Positions 1 through 7,387 of a stretch of 45,540 nt of DNA are shown here, piece by piece. A program made the translations under genes and the position numbers. The DNA comes from Desulfocapsaceae bacterium (lineage in GTDB: Bacteria > Desulfobacterota > Desulfobulbia > Desulfobulbales > Desulfocapsaceae). How positions within the stretch are numbered: position 1 is the first letter of the stretch; the number at the start of each line of letters is the position of its first letter. The stretch lies in the NCBI GenBank assembly GCA_030653035.1, contig JAUSAB010000052.1:1-45540 (forward strand), read 5' to 3'. The notes below the pieces were generated by a model. That model worked only from the letters and a program-made list of their open reading frames with translations, did no database searches and was not told the origin of the DNA.

Positions 1-80
1 AGTTCTCCAATAGTCCGGGCTTTTGCCAAATGCTCTTTTGCACTATTCAGTATCTCTTTGCCACTTGCTGGTCTTGCCAT
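1..80 (-). CDS. 5' end of an unknown small protein gene, cut by the window edge
   Basis: An ATG at 80 on the minus strand opens a frame that stays open to the window edge (26 codons). It begins MARPASGKEILNSAKEHL and is Lys/Ala rich and helical in character. A strong ribosome site (AAGGAGGT) lies 8-9 bases upstream, so it is probably a real start. The beginning resembles the N-termini of small helix-turn-helix proteins that accompany IS630-type transposases, but this rests on memory of the family and on very few residues. The start is overlapped by an 11-base inverted repeat (separate entry). Function is not assigned. Confidence 0.45.
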   Translation of the reverse strand, partial: MARPASGKEILNSAKEHLAKARTIGE

Positions 81-109
81 ATGTCCACCTCCTTATTTGG
101 TGGACATAT
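79..109. repeat. 11-base inverted repeat over the start and ribosome site of the left-edge gene
   Basis: ATATGTCCACC (79-89) is repeated inverted as GGTGGACATAT (99-109) with a 9-base spacer. The arms contain the start codon and the Shine-Dalgarno sequence of the minus-strand gene at 1-80. It could be an operator, a translation-blocking hairpin or a mobile-element end; the sequence alone does not decide. Confidence 0.5.
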
Positions 110-271
110 TATAACATCTTTGATTTAGAAATGGAATTACTTGTCAATAGGAAAATGAATAACAATTTAAGTTAATTGTCAGGCAGTTTTATGAAGGATT
201 AATTTTTTCACGCGTGGGCTATCCCTGCCTGTGTCTCTGTGCGCAAAGAAAACCGTATATCCGGATTTCAT

Positions 272-313
272 AAAAAAAGGAGCGATAACCGATTTACTGG
301 TTATCGCTCCTTT
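272..313 (-). terminator. Rho-independent terminator of the molybdoenzyme operon
   Basis: AAAGGAGCGATAACC (276-290) pairs perfectly with GGTTATCGCTCCTTT (299-313) around an 8-base loop. Read on the minus strand the hairpin is followed by a T run (272-278). It lies 43 bases past the stop of the ferredoxin gene, as expected for the end of the torD-type/molybdoenzyme/ferredoxin operon. The stretch 110-271 shows no supported gene. Confidence 0.85.
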
Positions 314-355
314 CTGGTTTTCAGCAGACTGCAGATTGCGAATTAAACAAAATCT

Positions 356-1168
356 CTATTTGTCATTCTTCTCGTCAGTCAGTCCTTTCACAAGCAAGGC
401 TCCGGCCAAACCAAGCAGGCCAAGATCTCTGGCCTTGCGCATCGCAGGTTTTACCATGGATGCCATCATTGCCCGGCGTTTAACATTGCCCATATCGGCA
501 AGTACAGGGGTGGATTCCTGGAAAAGAAGGGCCATATCCTTCTTTTTGCCATAATAACGAGAGTTCGGGCCAATACTGCCACCTTTTGGCTCCAGTCCTT
601 TAGCGCCTTTTGTTACATATTTGGCCACATCAGAATTTGCATCATCAAGGTCACCAAAGATACGGGCATTAGTGATACAGGTCTGAACACAGGCAGGGGC
701 AAGCCCGGCCTCAACGCGCGGCATACAATAAGTGCATTTGTCAGCCTTGCCGTCAGATGAGACATCATCAACCATGGCAGGGTTGATATAACGGGCGCCA
801 TACGGACAGGCCTCGGCGCAAGCGCCGCAACCCAGACAGCGACTCTTGTCAATCTGAACAGTCCCGTTAAAGGGATCTTTCCAGGTTGCTGCCACGGATT
901 GGGTGGCAGTTTTGCCGGTTTTTGCATCTTTAAAGGTCATATCTACCTTATCGGCAGGGCATGCATCCACACAGGGTGGTTTTGCACAGTGGTTACAGAG
1001 ACCGGGATAGTAGGTAGAGGCAAGCTCTTTTTCTATCTTGCTCGGTCCGAGGCGGTGGACCCAGTTCCGGCCAAACTCAACCGGTACCTCCCACTCCGCC
1101 TTGCAGGCTATGGTGCAGGCATGACAGCCTACACATCGTTCAAGATCAATGATCATTCCATATTGCAT
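356..1168 (-). CDS. Four-cluster [4Fe-4S] ferredoxin subunit of a molybdopterin oxidoreductase (PsrB/PhsB/NrfC type)
   Basis: The 270-residue product carries four cysteine groups typical of the electron-transfer subunit of DMSO-reductase-family enzymes: CVGCHACTIAC near residue 12, CNHCAKPPCVDACP near 58, CLGCGACAEACPYGA near 110, and CTYC...CVQTC near 145-163. Its role would be to pass electrons between the catalytic subunit and a quinone-linked membrane partner. The start has AGGAGG about 10 bases upstream. It lies 36 bases after the catalytic gene, so both share an operon. Past the last cysteine there is a long extension whose end contains a short hydrophobic stretch (LGLLGLAGALLVKGL), which might touch the membrane. 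No NrfD/PsrC-type membrane subunit follows; the operon ends at the terminator at 272-313. The physiological substrate is unknown. Confidence 0.9.
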   Translation of the reverse strand: MQYGMIIDLERCVGCHACTIACKAEWEVPVEFGRNWVHRLGPSKIEKELASTYYPGLCNHCAKPPCVDACPADKVDMTFKDAKTGKTATQSVAATWKDPFNGTVQIDKSRCLGCGACAEACPYGARYINPAMVDDVSSDGKADKCTYCMPRVEAGLAPACVQTCITNARIFGDLDDANSDVAKYVTKGAKGLEPKGGSIGPNSRYYGKKKDMALLFQESTPVLADMGNVKRRAMMASMVKPAMRKARDLGLLGLAGALLVKGLTDEKNDK

Positions 1169-1204
1169 CGAAAATATCCTCCTGGTAAGGGGTCAAGGTT
1201 ATGG

Positions 1205-3445
1205 TTACGCTGAAAAATCCAGAGTTTTGCCATCCTTGGTCAGTTTAACAAAGTTGTTACGCATACCATGACATCCGGTCTCCGGGTCAACGGCAATCTT
1301 GGTGATCAGGCTCTGATCGTCAACACCCTTGCCGACACCAGCAGTCAGCAAGGGGTTGGCTGAACCGTAGCCATGGCACATATAGACGCAATCTTTTCTA
1401 ATGCCTGGCGTTACCTTGACCGTGGTGGTGGTCCGGGATTTAACCCCTTCGCTATTGATAAAACCAACGGTGTCACCATTTTTCAAACCAAGTTTGGCGG
1501 CGACCTCATCATTGAGCCAAACAGGATTGTCCGGCATCTCGTGATTCAGCCAGACGTTGTTCTGGCTGCGATTGAAGGTGTGAACCGGGGCACGACCATA
1601 AAGCAATCGGGCATGTCCGGCGGGAACATCTTCCACAGCCTTATAGGTTGGGGCGCCGGGAAAACCGGCAGCGTCGATCTCGTCACTGAATAATTGAACC
1701 TTGAAATCCTCAGGCAGGACAAAAGGAGACTGGCCAGGCTGAAGATGAATACCGCCTTCCTCTTTAACTGAGGCCAGGGTGATGTTGGCTGCTGCCAAGG
1801 TCTTGTCCACCAACTCTTCCAGGGTCTGGACCGGAATATCTTTCTCGTGGCCCATACGTTTGGCGATTTCATTGGTGATATACACTTGGTCCTTGCGCTC
1901 AAACATAGCTGCAACCAAAGGCATACGTGGGGCGATGAACTGGGTTGGTTCCTTATCATCAGCCTTAATCTTGCCGGTTCCAGACTTGATCTCGTCGTGA
2001 CGCTCAAGATAGGAAGACTCCGGCAGGAGGATGTCGGCCCACATAGTTACATCAGTGGGCATAACATCGACGCACATGATGAAATCCATGGCGTTAAATA
2101 CTGCTTTCATCTTCTCTTGTTTAGGGATGGTTTGCATGGGGTTTTGGCCCCAGACGACACAACCCTTAATCGGATAAGGCTTGCCGCTGATCGCGCAGTC
2201 ACGGATCAATTCGGTTGGAGTGCCGGGAGGGCTGAAAGGATGAACTTTCTTGTCCTTGTTAAAGTTGAGGTTGTACTCATTGCCATGTTCCTGTGGGGCC
2301 CAGCTGGTCTTACCCAGTTTTGCCGTCTTGGGCTCAAACCAGCCACCCTTAACATAATAAGCGCCAAGGAGGGCGGTCAAACAGGCAAGGGAACGTTCGC
2401 GCTGGAAGTCGTTGCCGTACCAGGATACGTGGCGGCCTGGATGGATGGCCACATTTGGGGCATTGGCAGCCAGCAGTTCGGCCACTTCCTTGATCTGGGC
2501 AGCAGGGATGTCACACTCTTTGGCGGCCTTGTCCAGAGTCCATTCAGCAATAGCCTCGGAAAACTTGTCAAAACCGGCAGTGTGTTTGGTTACAAATTCC
2601 TTGTCATACTTGTTGTTTTTGACAAGATAGTTCATGATAGCCAGCAGATAGGCGGTATCTGTCCCTGGTTTGATCTGAACCCAGATGTCGGATTTGGCAG
2701 CTGCGGCGGAGTAACGTGGATCGGCTACAACCAGTTTAGCGCCATTCTGTAGGCCCTTGATATACCCTTTTATGTGGGAAACATGGATGTTCTCGCCTAA
2801 ATGGCTACCGACGAGAAAGATGACCTTGGTGCCGGCCATATCAACAGTCTCATTGGGGGCCTTGCCGGTGGAAGCCACATAGGCGGCGTCGCGAATACCA
2901 CGACACTGGAAGAAGGATGCCTCACTCACGTTGTGGGTTCCCACTGTGCGCTCAAAATAGTGCATTGGGTATTTAGCAGAGGCACCATGAGGGAATACGC
3001 AGATTCCCTGAGGGCCATGCTTGTCAACAACTGCCTTGAGTTTGGACCCGCACTCGTCGAGAGCTTCTTGCCAGGAAATTCGTTTCCATACCGGCTCACC
3101 GCGTTTTCCAACGTTCTTCAAAGGGTATTTCAGGCGGTCCACATCGTAGAGCAGTTTGACGCCGGCGTTGCCACGGGCACAGAGGGATACACCATTATCA
3201 ATAGACTTGGGGTTCCCCTCAAGTTTCATCAACTGACCATCGCGAACCTTGCCCACCAGCTGACAGCGCCAAAAGCACATCTCGCAAAGTCCGCCGACAA
3301 CAGTTGTGTCACCCATGGTTCCCTTTGGTTCCAGGGACGCCTTGGCCACACCTGTTTCAGCGGAGACGACCTTGGACAGCGGTACCGCGGCTGCTGCCAG
3401 GGATGCCGTCTGAAGGAACTTACGCCTCGTTAAGTTGAAAGCCAT
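1205..3445 (-). CDS. Tat-exported molybdopterin oxidoreductase, PsrA/PhsA-like catalytic subunit
   Basis: The product is about 746 residues from the ATG at 3445, chosen because AGGAGG and GAGGAAG precede it and because it puts a twin-arginine signal (TRRKFLQTASLAAAAVPL) at the N-terminus; a longer start at 3475 is less likely. An N-terminal [4Fe-4S] motif follows (CEMCFWRC, then SLCARG about 27 residues on). Next comes a molybdenum-site region with QCRGIRDAAY, where the Cys is the likely metal ligand, as in polysulfide, thiosulfate and arsenate reductases. The C-terminus has the molydopterin dinucleotide-binding fold (VWLNHEMPDNPVWLND region). It would act in the periplasm on a sulfur or other oxyanion substrate. 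The gene overlaps the upstream chaperone gene by 26 bases and precedes the ferredoxin gene. Substrate choice cannot be read from sequence. Confidence 0.9.
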   Translation of the reverse strand: MAFNLTRRKFLQTASLAAAAVPLSKVVSAETGVAKASLEPKGTMGDTTVVGGLCEMCFWRCQLVGKVRDGQLMKLEGNPKSIDNGVSLCARGNAGVKLLYDVDRLKYPLKNVGKRGEPVWKRISWQEALDECGSKLKAVVDKHGPQGICVFPHGASAKYPMHYFERTVGTHNVSEASFFQCRGIRDAAYVASTGKAPNETVDMAGTKVIFLVGSHLGENIHVSHIKGYIKGLQNGAKLVVADPRYSAAAAKSDIWVQIKPGTDTAYLLAIMNYLVKNNKYDKEFVTKHTAGFDKFSEAIAEWTLDKAAKECDIPAAQIKEVAELLAANAPNVAIHPGRHVSWYGNDFQRERSLACLTALLGAYYVKGGWFEPKTAKLGKTSWAPQEHGNEYNLNFNKDKKVHPFSPPGTPTELIRDCAISGKPYPIKGCVVWGQNPMQTIPKQEKMKAVFNAMDFIMCVDVMPTDVTMWADILLPESSYLERHDEIKSGTGKIKADDKEPTQFIAPRMPLVAAMFERKDQVYITNEIAKRMGHEKDIPVQTLEELVDKTLAAANITLASVKEEGGIHLQPGQSPFVLPEDFKVQLFSDEIDAAGFPGAPTYKAVEDVPAGHARLLYGRAPVHTFNRSQNNVWLNHEMPDNPVWLNDEVAAKLGLKNGDTVGFINSEGVKSRTTTTVKVTPGIRKDCVYMCHGYGSANPLLTAGVGKGVDDQSLITKIAVDPETGCHGMRNNFVKLTKDGKTLDFSA

Positions 3446-4010
3446 CTTCCTCTTCCTCCTTTGTAAAAGAATCAATTAAGGTTACAACCATCCTGTAATA
3501 GGGATGGCGTGTTTTTTCTGCGACCCGGGGGCAAAATTGTTTGTACCAGGGGCGAAACAGTTTGCTTAAGAATTCTTCCTCTCCTGCAAAATCTTCTTCT
3601 TCGGTCAGGAGTGAAAGGAATTCAAGTTCGTGGATAAGATGATCAGGGAGGTCTGCGTCTTGATCCATCGCAAAACCTTTCTCCCGGTAAAAAGTCAGGG
3701 TTTTGAGGGCAAAGGCTCCCTGGATAGACTGATCCATGTAAACCGAGGCATAGGGTGGGGCGACTACATGGGGAACTCCGTTGATAAACAGTCGAGTGTA
3801 TTCTATCTGCAGATCCTCGATGTAATCTGATGATTGTTCCAAGGCGTATTGTATCTCTTTGCCTTCAGTAATAGCGTCAAAAGTTCCCAGAAGATTGTAA
3901 AAGACCTGGAAAAAATCATCATTCATCCACTCTCTATCCGGGTATTGCATGCATTGCGCCATGAACCGATACAGAGAGGCGATGTCTTGAGATGTAGCCA
4001 ATTCTGACAT
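3420..4010 (-). CDS. TorD/DmsD-family chaperone for the molybdoenzyme
   Basis: The 196-residue, acidic, all-helical product has the look of TorD/NarJ-type redox-enzyme maturation proteins: an N-terminal SLYRFMAQCMQYPD stretch, a central LQIEYTRLFINGVPHVVAPPYASVYMD motif (the E-Y-x-R-L-F and P-P-Y-x-S-V signature), and a C-terminal LFRPWYKQFCPRV segment. Such proteins bind the Tat signal of a partner enzyme and hold it until the molybdenum cofactor is loaded. It is the first gene of the operon and overlaps the catalytic gene by 26 bases, which supports a dedicated partnership. No strong Shine-Dalgarno sequence is seen before the ATG at 4010. Confidence 0.88.
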   Translation of the reverse strand: MSELATSQDIASLYRFMAQCMQYPDREWMNDDFFQVFYNLLGTFDAITEGKEIQYALEQSSDYIEDLQIEYTRLFINGVPHVVAPPYASVYMDQSIQGAFALKTLTFYREKGFAMDQDADLPDHLIHELEFLSLLTEEEDFAGEEEFLSKLFRPWYKQFCPRVAEKTRHPYYRMVVTLIDSFTKEEEEDGFQLNEA

Positions 4011-4154
4011 AATGAGAAAAAACTGCGAAAGTAAAGGAAGGGGTTAAAGGAGCAACCCTTGATCAGGTCGTGATGAAGGTACAAAATGTATCATAATGAA
4101 ACACATGATTTCATGACGTAACCGTTTTTAATTAAATAATAATTTAAGCAAAGA

Positions 4155-4170
4155 TTGACGCAACTGTCAA
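4155..4170. promoter_or_regulatory. Possible Crp/Fnr-family operator upstream of the molybdoenzyme operon
   Basis: TTGAC and GTCAA form a 5-base inverted repeat with a 6-base spacer, 145 bases upstream of the torD-type start. The geometry resembles Crp/Fnr-family sites. The 4011-4320 gap is AT-rich, holds no supported gene and also contains TGAAA/TTTCA inverted pairs near 4095-4120. This is a weak call from pattern alone. Confidence 0.25.
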
Positions 4171-4273
4171 GGGATATCGTTTTAATTGTGGCGTTAAAAA
4201 GAGGCAAAAACTAACACTAATTTCTTTCGGGGATTGCACTATGCAGATGATAATCGATTCAGCGATTGGCAAT

Positions 4274-4313
4274 AAAAAAAGGAGTTTCCGGCAGATGCCT
4301 GAAACTCCTTTTT
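4274..4313 (-). terminator. Terminator of tRNA-His
   Basis: AAAAAGGAGTTTC (4276-4288) pairs with GAAACTCCTTTTT (4301-4313), and the stem continues inside as GGCA/TGCC, giving a long hairpin with a GA turn. On the minus strand it is followed by a T run. It sits 8 bases past the tRNA 3' end. Confidence 0.85.
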
Positions 4314-4320
4314 CATGGGG

Positions 4321-4398
4321 TGGGGTGAATGATGGGACTCGAACCCACGACTTCTTGGACCACAACCAAGTGCTACCACCAGCTGAGCTACATTCACC
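4321..4398 (-). tRNA. tRNA-His (anticodon GTG)
   Basis: Read on the minus strand, a cloverleaf is visible: acceptor stem GTGAATG/CATTCAC, anticodon arm TTGGTTGTGGTCCAA with anticodon GTG, T arm GTGGGTTCGAGTCCCAT, and an encoded CCA. A G lies at position -1 facing C73, the identity mark of tRNA-His. The D stem is short (GCT/AGC with one mismatch). Confidence 0.95.
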
Positions 4399-4415
4399 AC
4401 ATAAATTGTCACCAT

Positions 4416-4444
4416 TATATACCCGTTGGCTATGGTTTTGGCAA
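4416..4444 (-). promoter_or_regulatory. Sigma-70 promoter of tRNA-His
   Basis: On the minus strand TTGCCA (4439-4444) and TATATA (4416-4421) are separated by 17 bases; an overlapping TATAAT lies at 4414-4419. The -10 box is about 18 bases upstream of the tRNA 5' end, a normal distance for a stable RNA leader. Confidence 0.6.
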
Positions 4445-4565
4445 GGGTAAAATCACAGGGTGAAACCGGGATAGTCAAAGAATGAAATGGCTTTCCCCCT
4501 TGTTTTTTACTGCCTCTGGTGTCACCCTTGTTTTGCCCCTAAGGGTATTATTCGTCAAAAATGAC

Positions 4566-5216
4566 CTACAGATCGGCCTTGCAGTGCATACACTTCTGGG
4601 CCTGCGCCTTGATGAGCTCGGCACAGTGTGGGCACTCTTTTTTAAAGTGGGCCTTGAGGATTTCGCTGATAATTATACCGCATTCTTGGTTCAAAGATGT
4701 GTCCCTAAAGGTGTGATTTCTGATGGGATCAATGCAGGAAAGATCATTAAGCTGCCTCAGGCAGGCAACTGCCTTCTGCCTGTTGACGAGTCGTGCCGAC
4801 TCATCAAGGATCAGGGTCATAATCGGCTCCAGATTGTGCCCCTCTACACAGGTGTCAAGGGCAATCACTGCCTCTTGTTCCTTGACGTATCGTGAGTTTT
4901 GCATCTTCACCGCCTCGGTATCAATCACGCTGCCGGTAAAGGCATATTCACTGGCAACCATCATCACGTTTTGCTCTTTGCTTCCTGGTAACTGCATACA
5001 GCGATACGACCCCCTGTGGCCATACTGGAGTTCGATATGCTGCCAGCCATTTTTAAAGACGGGACACTCATCGTTCAAGCAGATAAACAGGACTTCTGAT
5101 CCCCAGCCGAGGCCGTCACCGACATGGACAGGAGGAGCTTCACAGCAGGACATTGTGGTCTGACAACGAGGGCAGATATGAACTTCGTCAAGATAACTGA
5201 AATCACGGGTAAACAT
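4566..5216 (-). CDS. Zinc-ribbon protein of unknown function
   Basis: The 216-residue product has an N-terminal metal-binding region (CPRCQTTMSCCEAPP, then CLNDECPVF) and a C-terminal zinc ribbon (CPHCAELIKAQAQKCMHCKADL) similar to the short ribbons found at the ends of many bacterial membrane or stress proteins. The middle (about residues 90-185) is helical, with CLRQLNDLSCIDPIRNHTF resembling a HEAT-like repeat. There is no signal peptide or membrane segment, so it should be cytoplasmic. TTCAGGAG lies upstream of the start. It stands alone after the tRNA-His gene in minus-strand order. I do not recognise a function. Confidence 0.75.
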   Translation of the reverse strand: MFTRDFSYLDEVHICPRCQTTMSCCEAPPVHVGDGLGWGSEVLFICLNDECPVFKNGWQHIELQYGHRGSYRCMQLPGSKEQNVMMVASEYAFTGSVIDTEAVKMQNSRYVKEQEAVIALDTCVEGHNLEPIMTLILDESARLVNRQKAVACLRQLNDLSCIDPIRNHTFRDTSLNQECGIIISEILKAHFKKECPHCAELIKAQAQKCMHCKADL

Positions 5217-5378
5217 ATATTTTTCTCCTGAATAGGGGTGGATCGATTTGTGAAAAAATCTTACGGGTTAACTTTATTTTCTTGCAATTTAACAAAATTA
5301 TTGAGCATCCTGATTTTTTTCTTGGAAAGATTCAGGTGTGTCGCATTGTATTCCTTCTGACCGGAGGAGTGACGAGCC

Positions 5379-5525
5379 TCAGCCAGGGGCTTTTCCCCCT
5401 CCGTAGAAATAGAGAAGGAGGAGCCAGCAGCACAGGATCAGAATAAACAGGATATCGACTGATCTTTTATTTTTTTCAGGCAGCGTGGTATAAATGCCGG
5501 TGTTTTTTCCCAGGTCTTCTTGCAT
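5379..5525 (-). CDS. 48-residue single-pass membrane peptide, coupled to the PheA-TyrA fusion gene
   Basis: A short frame starts at ATG 5525, one base after the stop codon of the prephenate enzyme gene (TAA-G-ATG), with GGGAGAAG as ribosome site inside that gene's end. The product starts MQEDLGKNTGIYTTLPEK, has a polar, charged N-terminus, one strongly hydrophobic segment (residues 25-41, DILFILILCCWLLLLYFY region) and ends GGGKAPG. The tight coupling and clean amphipathic layout support translation. Function is unknown; it may be a small membrane protein unrelated to aromatic amino acid synthesis that merely shares the transcript. Confidence 0.55.
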   Translation of the reverse strand: MQEDLGKNTGIYTTLPEKNKRSVDILFILILCCWLLLLYFYGGGKAPG

Positions 5526-5526
5526 C

Positions 5527-7224
5527 TTATACTTCTCCCTTCATCCCCTCCCTAGTCAGGACCGCGTCGACAGACCGGGCCTGCTTCATCCGGGCATCGA
5601 GAAAAGCGGGCGTCAGATAGGCACGATTCTGATCCATCAAATCACAGAGTTCTGCGATCTTTCCTCCTTCGGCAAGGTCAATAATCTTGAGCAGATTTTC
5701 GGCAAAACTGCGTACAATTTTTCTACCATCACCACTCGTAGCCATGATTTCGGCATAAGTACGGGGATTCTGATTATGCACCCGGGCCATGGCCAGAATA
5801 CCGTAGAGCGAGGTGAGGGTGGAATGGCTGCCTATATCCTTGCAGTTGATCCCGTGCTGCCTGAGGGCTGCGGCCATAGAGACTGAGATGATTGTCGGCA
5901 GTTTCTGGCCAACCCCCATGAGCAAGTCATGTTTGTCAGGGGTATCCTGGAAGATATCAGCGCCGTGTTTGTAGAGAAAAGCCTCAAATTCTCCACAAAA
6001 ACTACCGCTGCGAGGAGTTCGCACAACAGAGGCGTTTTTGTCTTTCATGGTTAGCGCCTGGGGCCCCCAGAGATTGTGGACCAGCATAATCTCTACGCCT
6101 TGTCGGGTTACTTCCATGGCCGCCTGCAGGGTATTTTCAGATTCACCGGCCAGCAGGATCAGGGCCTGGCCGTCTTGGAGCAGCCCCCCATACTGGCGGA
6201 TAGTATCAGCCGTGACCGAGATGGGGACACAGATGATGACCACATCAACCTGAGGGATCATCTCTTCAGGGCGCAGGTTGGTGGAACGACCGGTCACCAA
6301 GGTGCGGTAGCCTTCATTTTCCAGACGATCCGCAAACCAGATGCTCATGTCGCCGGTGCCGATAAAACCGAAGGTTTTGATCTTTTTGACCCGCATATCG
6401 ACACGCGGGAAGGAGCCAAGGAGTTTCAGCGAGCCTTCTTCCTGGATGATATTCTTTTCGATACTTTCCAGGGCCCGGCTTAGTAGTTCATCGCCGATGT
6501 GTCCTTCAACCTCGATATAAATCTGCAGCTTCTGGGTCTTGATATCATTTTCCGAACGAAGATCCAGAATGTTGATACCGCGTCTGGTGAATTCACCGAG
6601 AATATCAACAAGCATGCCCACTCGGTCTTTGAGTGGGCGGGTGATGATGGCGCTGGCGTCATACCCGGTTTGGCTGGCCAGATTGGAACCAAGGACGGCA
6701 AAGCGGGTGCGGTTATGGGGGACCACCTCCCTGGCCAGGATCTCCAGACCATGTTGACACAGTAGTTCTTCAGATTCGATGACCGCATAGTCCAGGAGAT
6801 GGCGATTCTTTATATCGGCAAGGATCATGTCAATATCCTGCACCGTCATCAAGGTAGCCGTTGGATAATTTTCGGCGATATACTCTTCGCATTGCCGGAA
6901 GACCGAGCCGCGCCCAACGATGGTTTTTATCTCTCTCTTTCCGTCTGGTTGTTGTAGGGCGCCAAGGGAAAGGTGGATAGGCAGGACGATATTGTCAATC
7001 CAGTATCCTTCTTCCAATTGTTCCATGAGTCGGAAGTATTCTTTGATCTCGCCTTCCCGGGTATTGTAGATAGGGATGAGGGCTACATCAGTCTCTTCGT
7101 TGACAAAGGCATTAATGATATCCGGGATACGATTGTAAAAACGAAGAGTGGCGTCAGGGGCGTATCTACGTGCTGCCTGGCAGCCGTCTGAGCCGTCTGG
7201 CCCAAGGGTGGCAATACTGATCAT
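5527..7224 (-). CDS. PheA-like / ACT / prephenate dehydrogenase fusion protein
   Basis: The 565-residue product has three parts. Residues 1-180 look like the prephenate dehydratase fold: LGPDGSDGCQAA at the N-terminus and NRTRFAVLG at its end (the TRF catalytic motif). Residues 185-280 form an ACT regulatory domain (DRVGMLVDILGEFTRRGINI). Residues 285-565 form a TyrA domain with a Rossmann motif (GFIGTGDMSIW) and an HNLWGP motif where TyrA enzymes have a catalytic His. It should act in the phenylalanine/tyrosine branch from prephenate. The dehydratase part lacks a clear S-H-P-Q motif (GRGSVFRQC stands there), so its activity is uncertain while the dehydrogenase part looks intact. No chorismate mutase domain is present. 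The gene leads the coupled small membrane peptide gene. Confidence 0.85.
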   Translation of the reverse strand: MISIATLGPDGSDGCQAARRYAPDATLRFYNRIPDIINAFVNEETDVALIPIYNTREGEIKEYFRLMEQLEEGYWIDNIVLPIHLSLGALQQPDGKREIKTIVGRGSVFRQCEEYIAENYPTATLMTVQDIDMILADIKNRHLLDYAVIESEELLCQHGLEILAREVVPHNRTRFAVLGSNLASQTGYDASAIITRPLKDRVGMLVDILGEFTRRGINILDLRSENDIKTQKLQIYIEVEGHIGDELLSRALESIEKNIIQEEGSLKLLGSFPRVDMRVKKIKTFGFIGTGDMSIWFADRLENEGYRTLVTGRSTNLRPEEMIPQVDVVIICVPISVTADTIRQYGGLLQDGQALILLAGESENTLQAAMEVTRQGVEIMLVHNLWGPQALTMKDKNASVVRTPRSGSFCGEFEAFLYKHGADIFQDTPDKHDLLMGVGQKLPTIISVSMAAALRQHGINCKDIGSHSTLTSLYGILAMARVHNQNPRTYAEIMATSGDGRKIVRSFAENLLKIIDLAEGGKIAELCDLMDQNRAYLTPAFLDARMKQARSVDAVLTREGMKGEV

Positions 7225-7387
7225 GGCTGATTCTGCTGGTTAGAGGTGGTAAAAGTGCTCAAATTCCTCATGATACATAAATTCTTTCGGCAGAATAAAC
7301 ATTCTGAGCAGGTAAGACAAGTGATCCTTCTTTTTTTCTCATTATCATGAGCTGAGAGTAAGGGCCATTTGATTTTCTTTGTCATCT

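Noticed and set aside
1847-2752. Long plus-strand open frame (about 300 codons)
   Set aside because: It lies wholly inside the molybdoenzyme gene on the opposite strand, and its product shows no recognisable motif.
2801-3433. Plus-strand open frame opposite the molybdoenzyme gene
   Set aside because: Antisense shadow of a gene with complete motifs; no ribosome site or domain supports it.
4239-4478. Short frames over the tRNA-His gene
   Set aside because: They lie on a clear tRNA cloverleaf with promoter and terminator; not protein coding.
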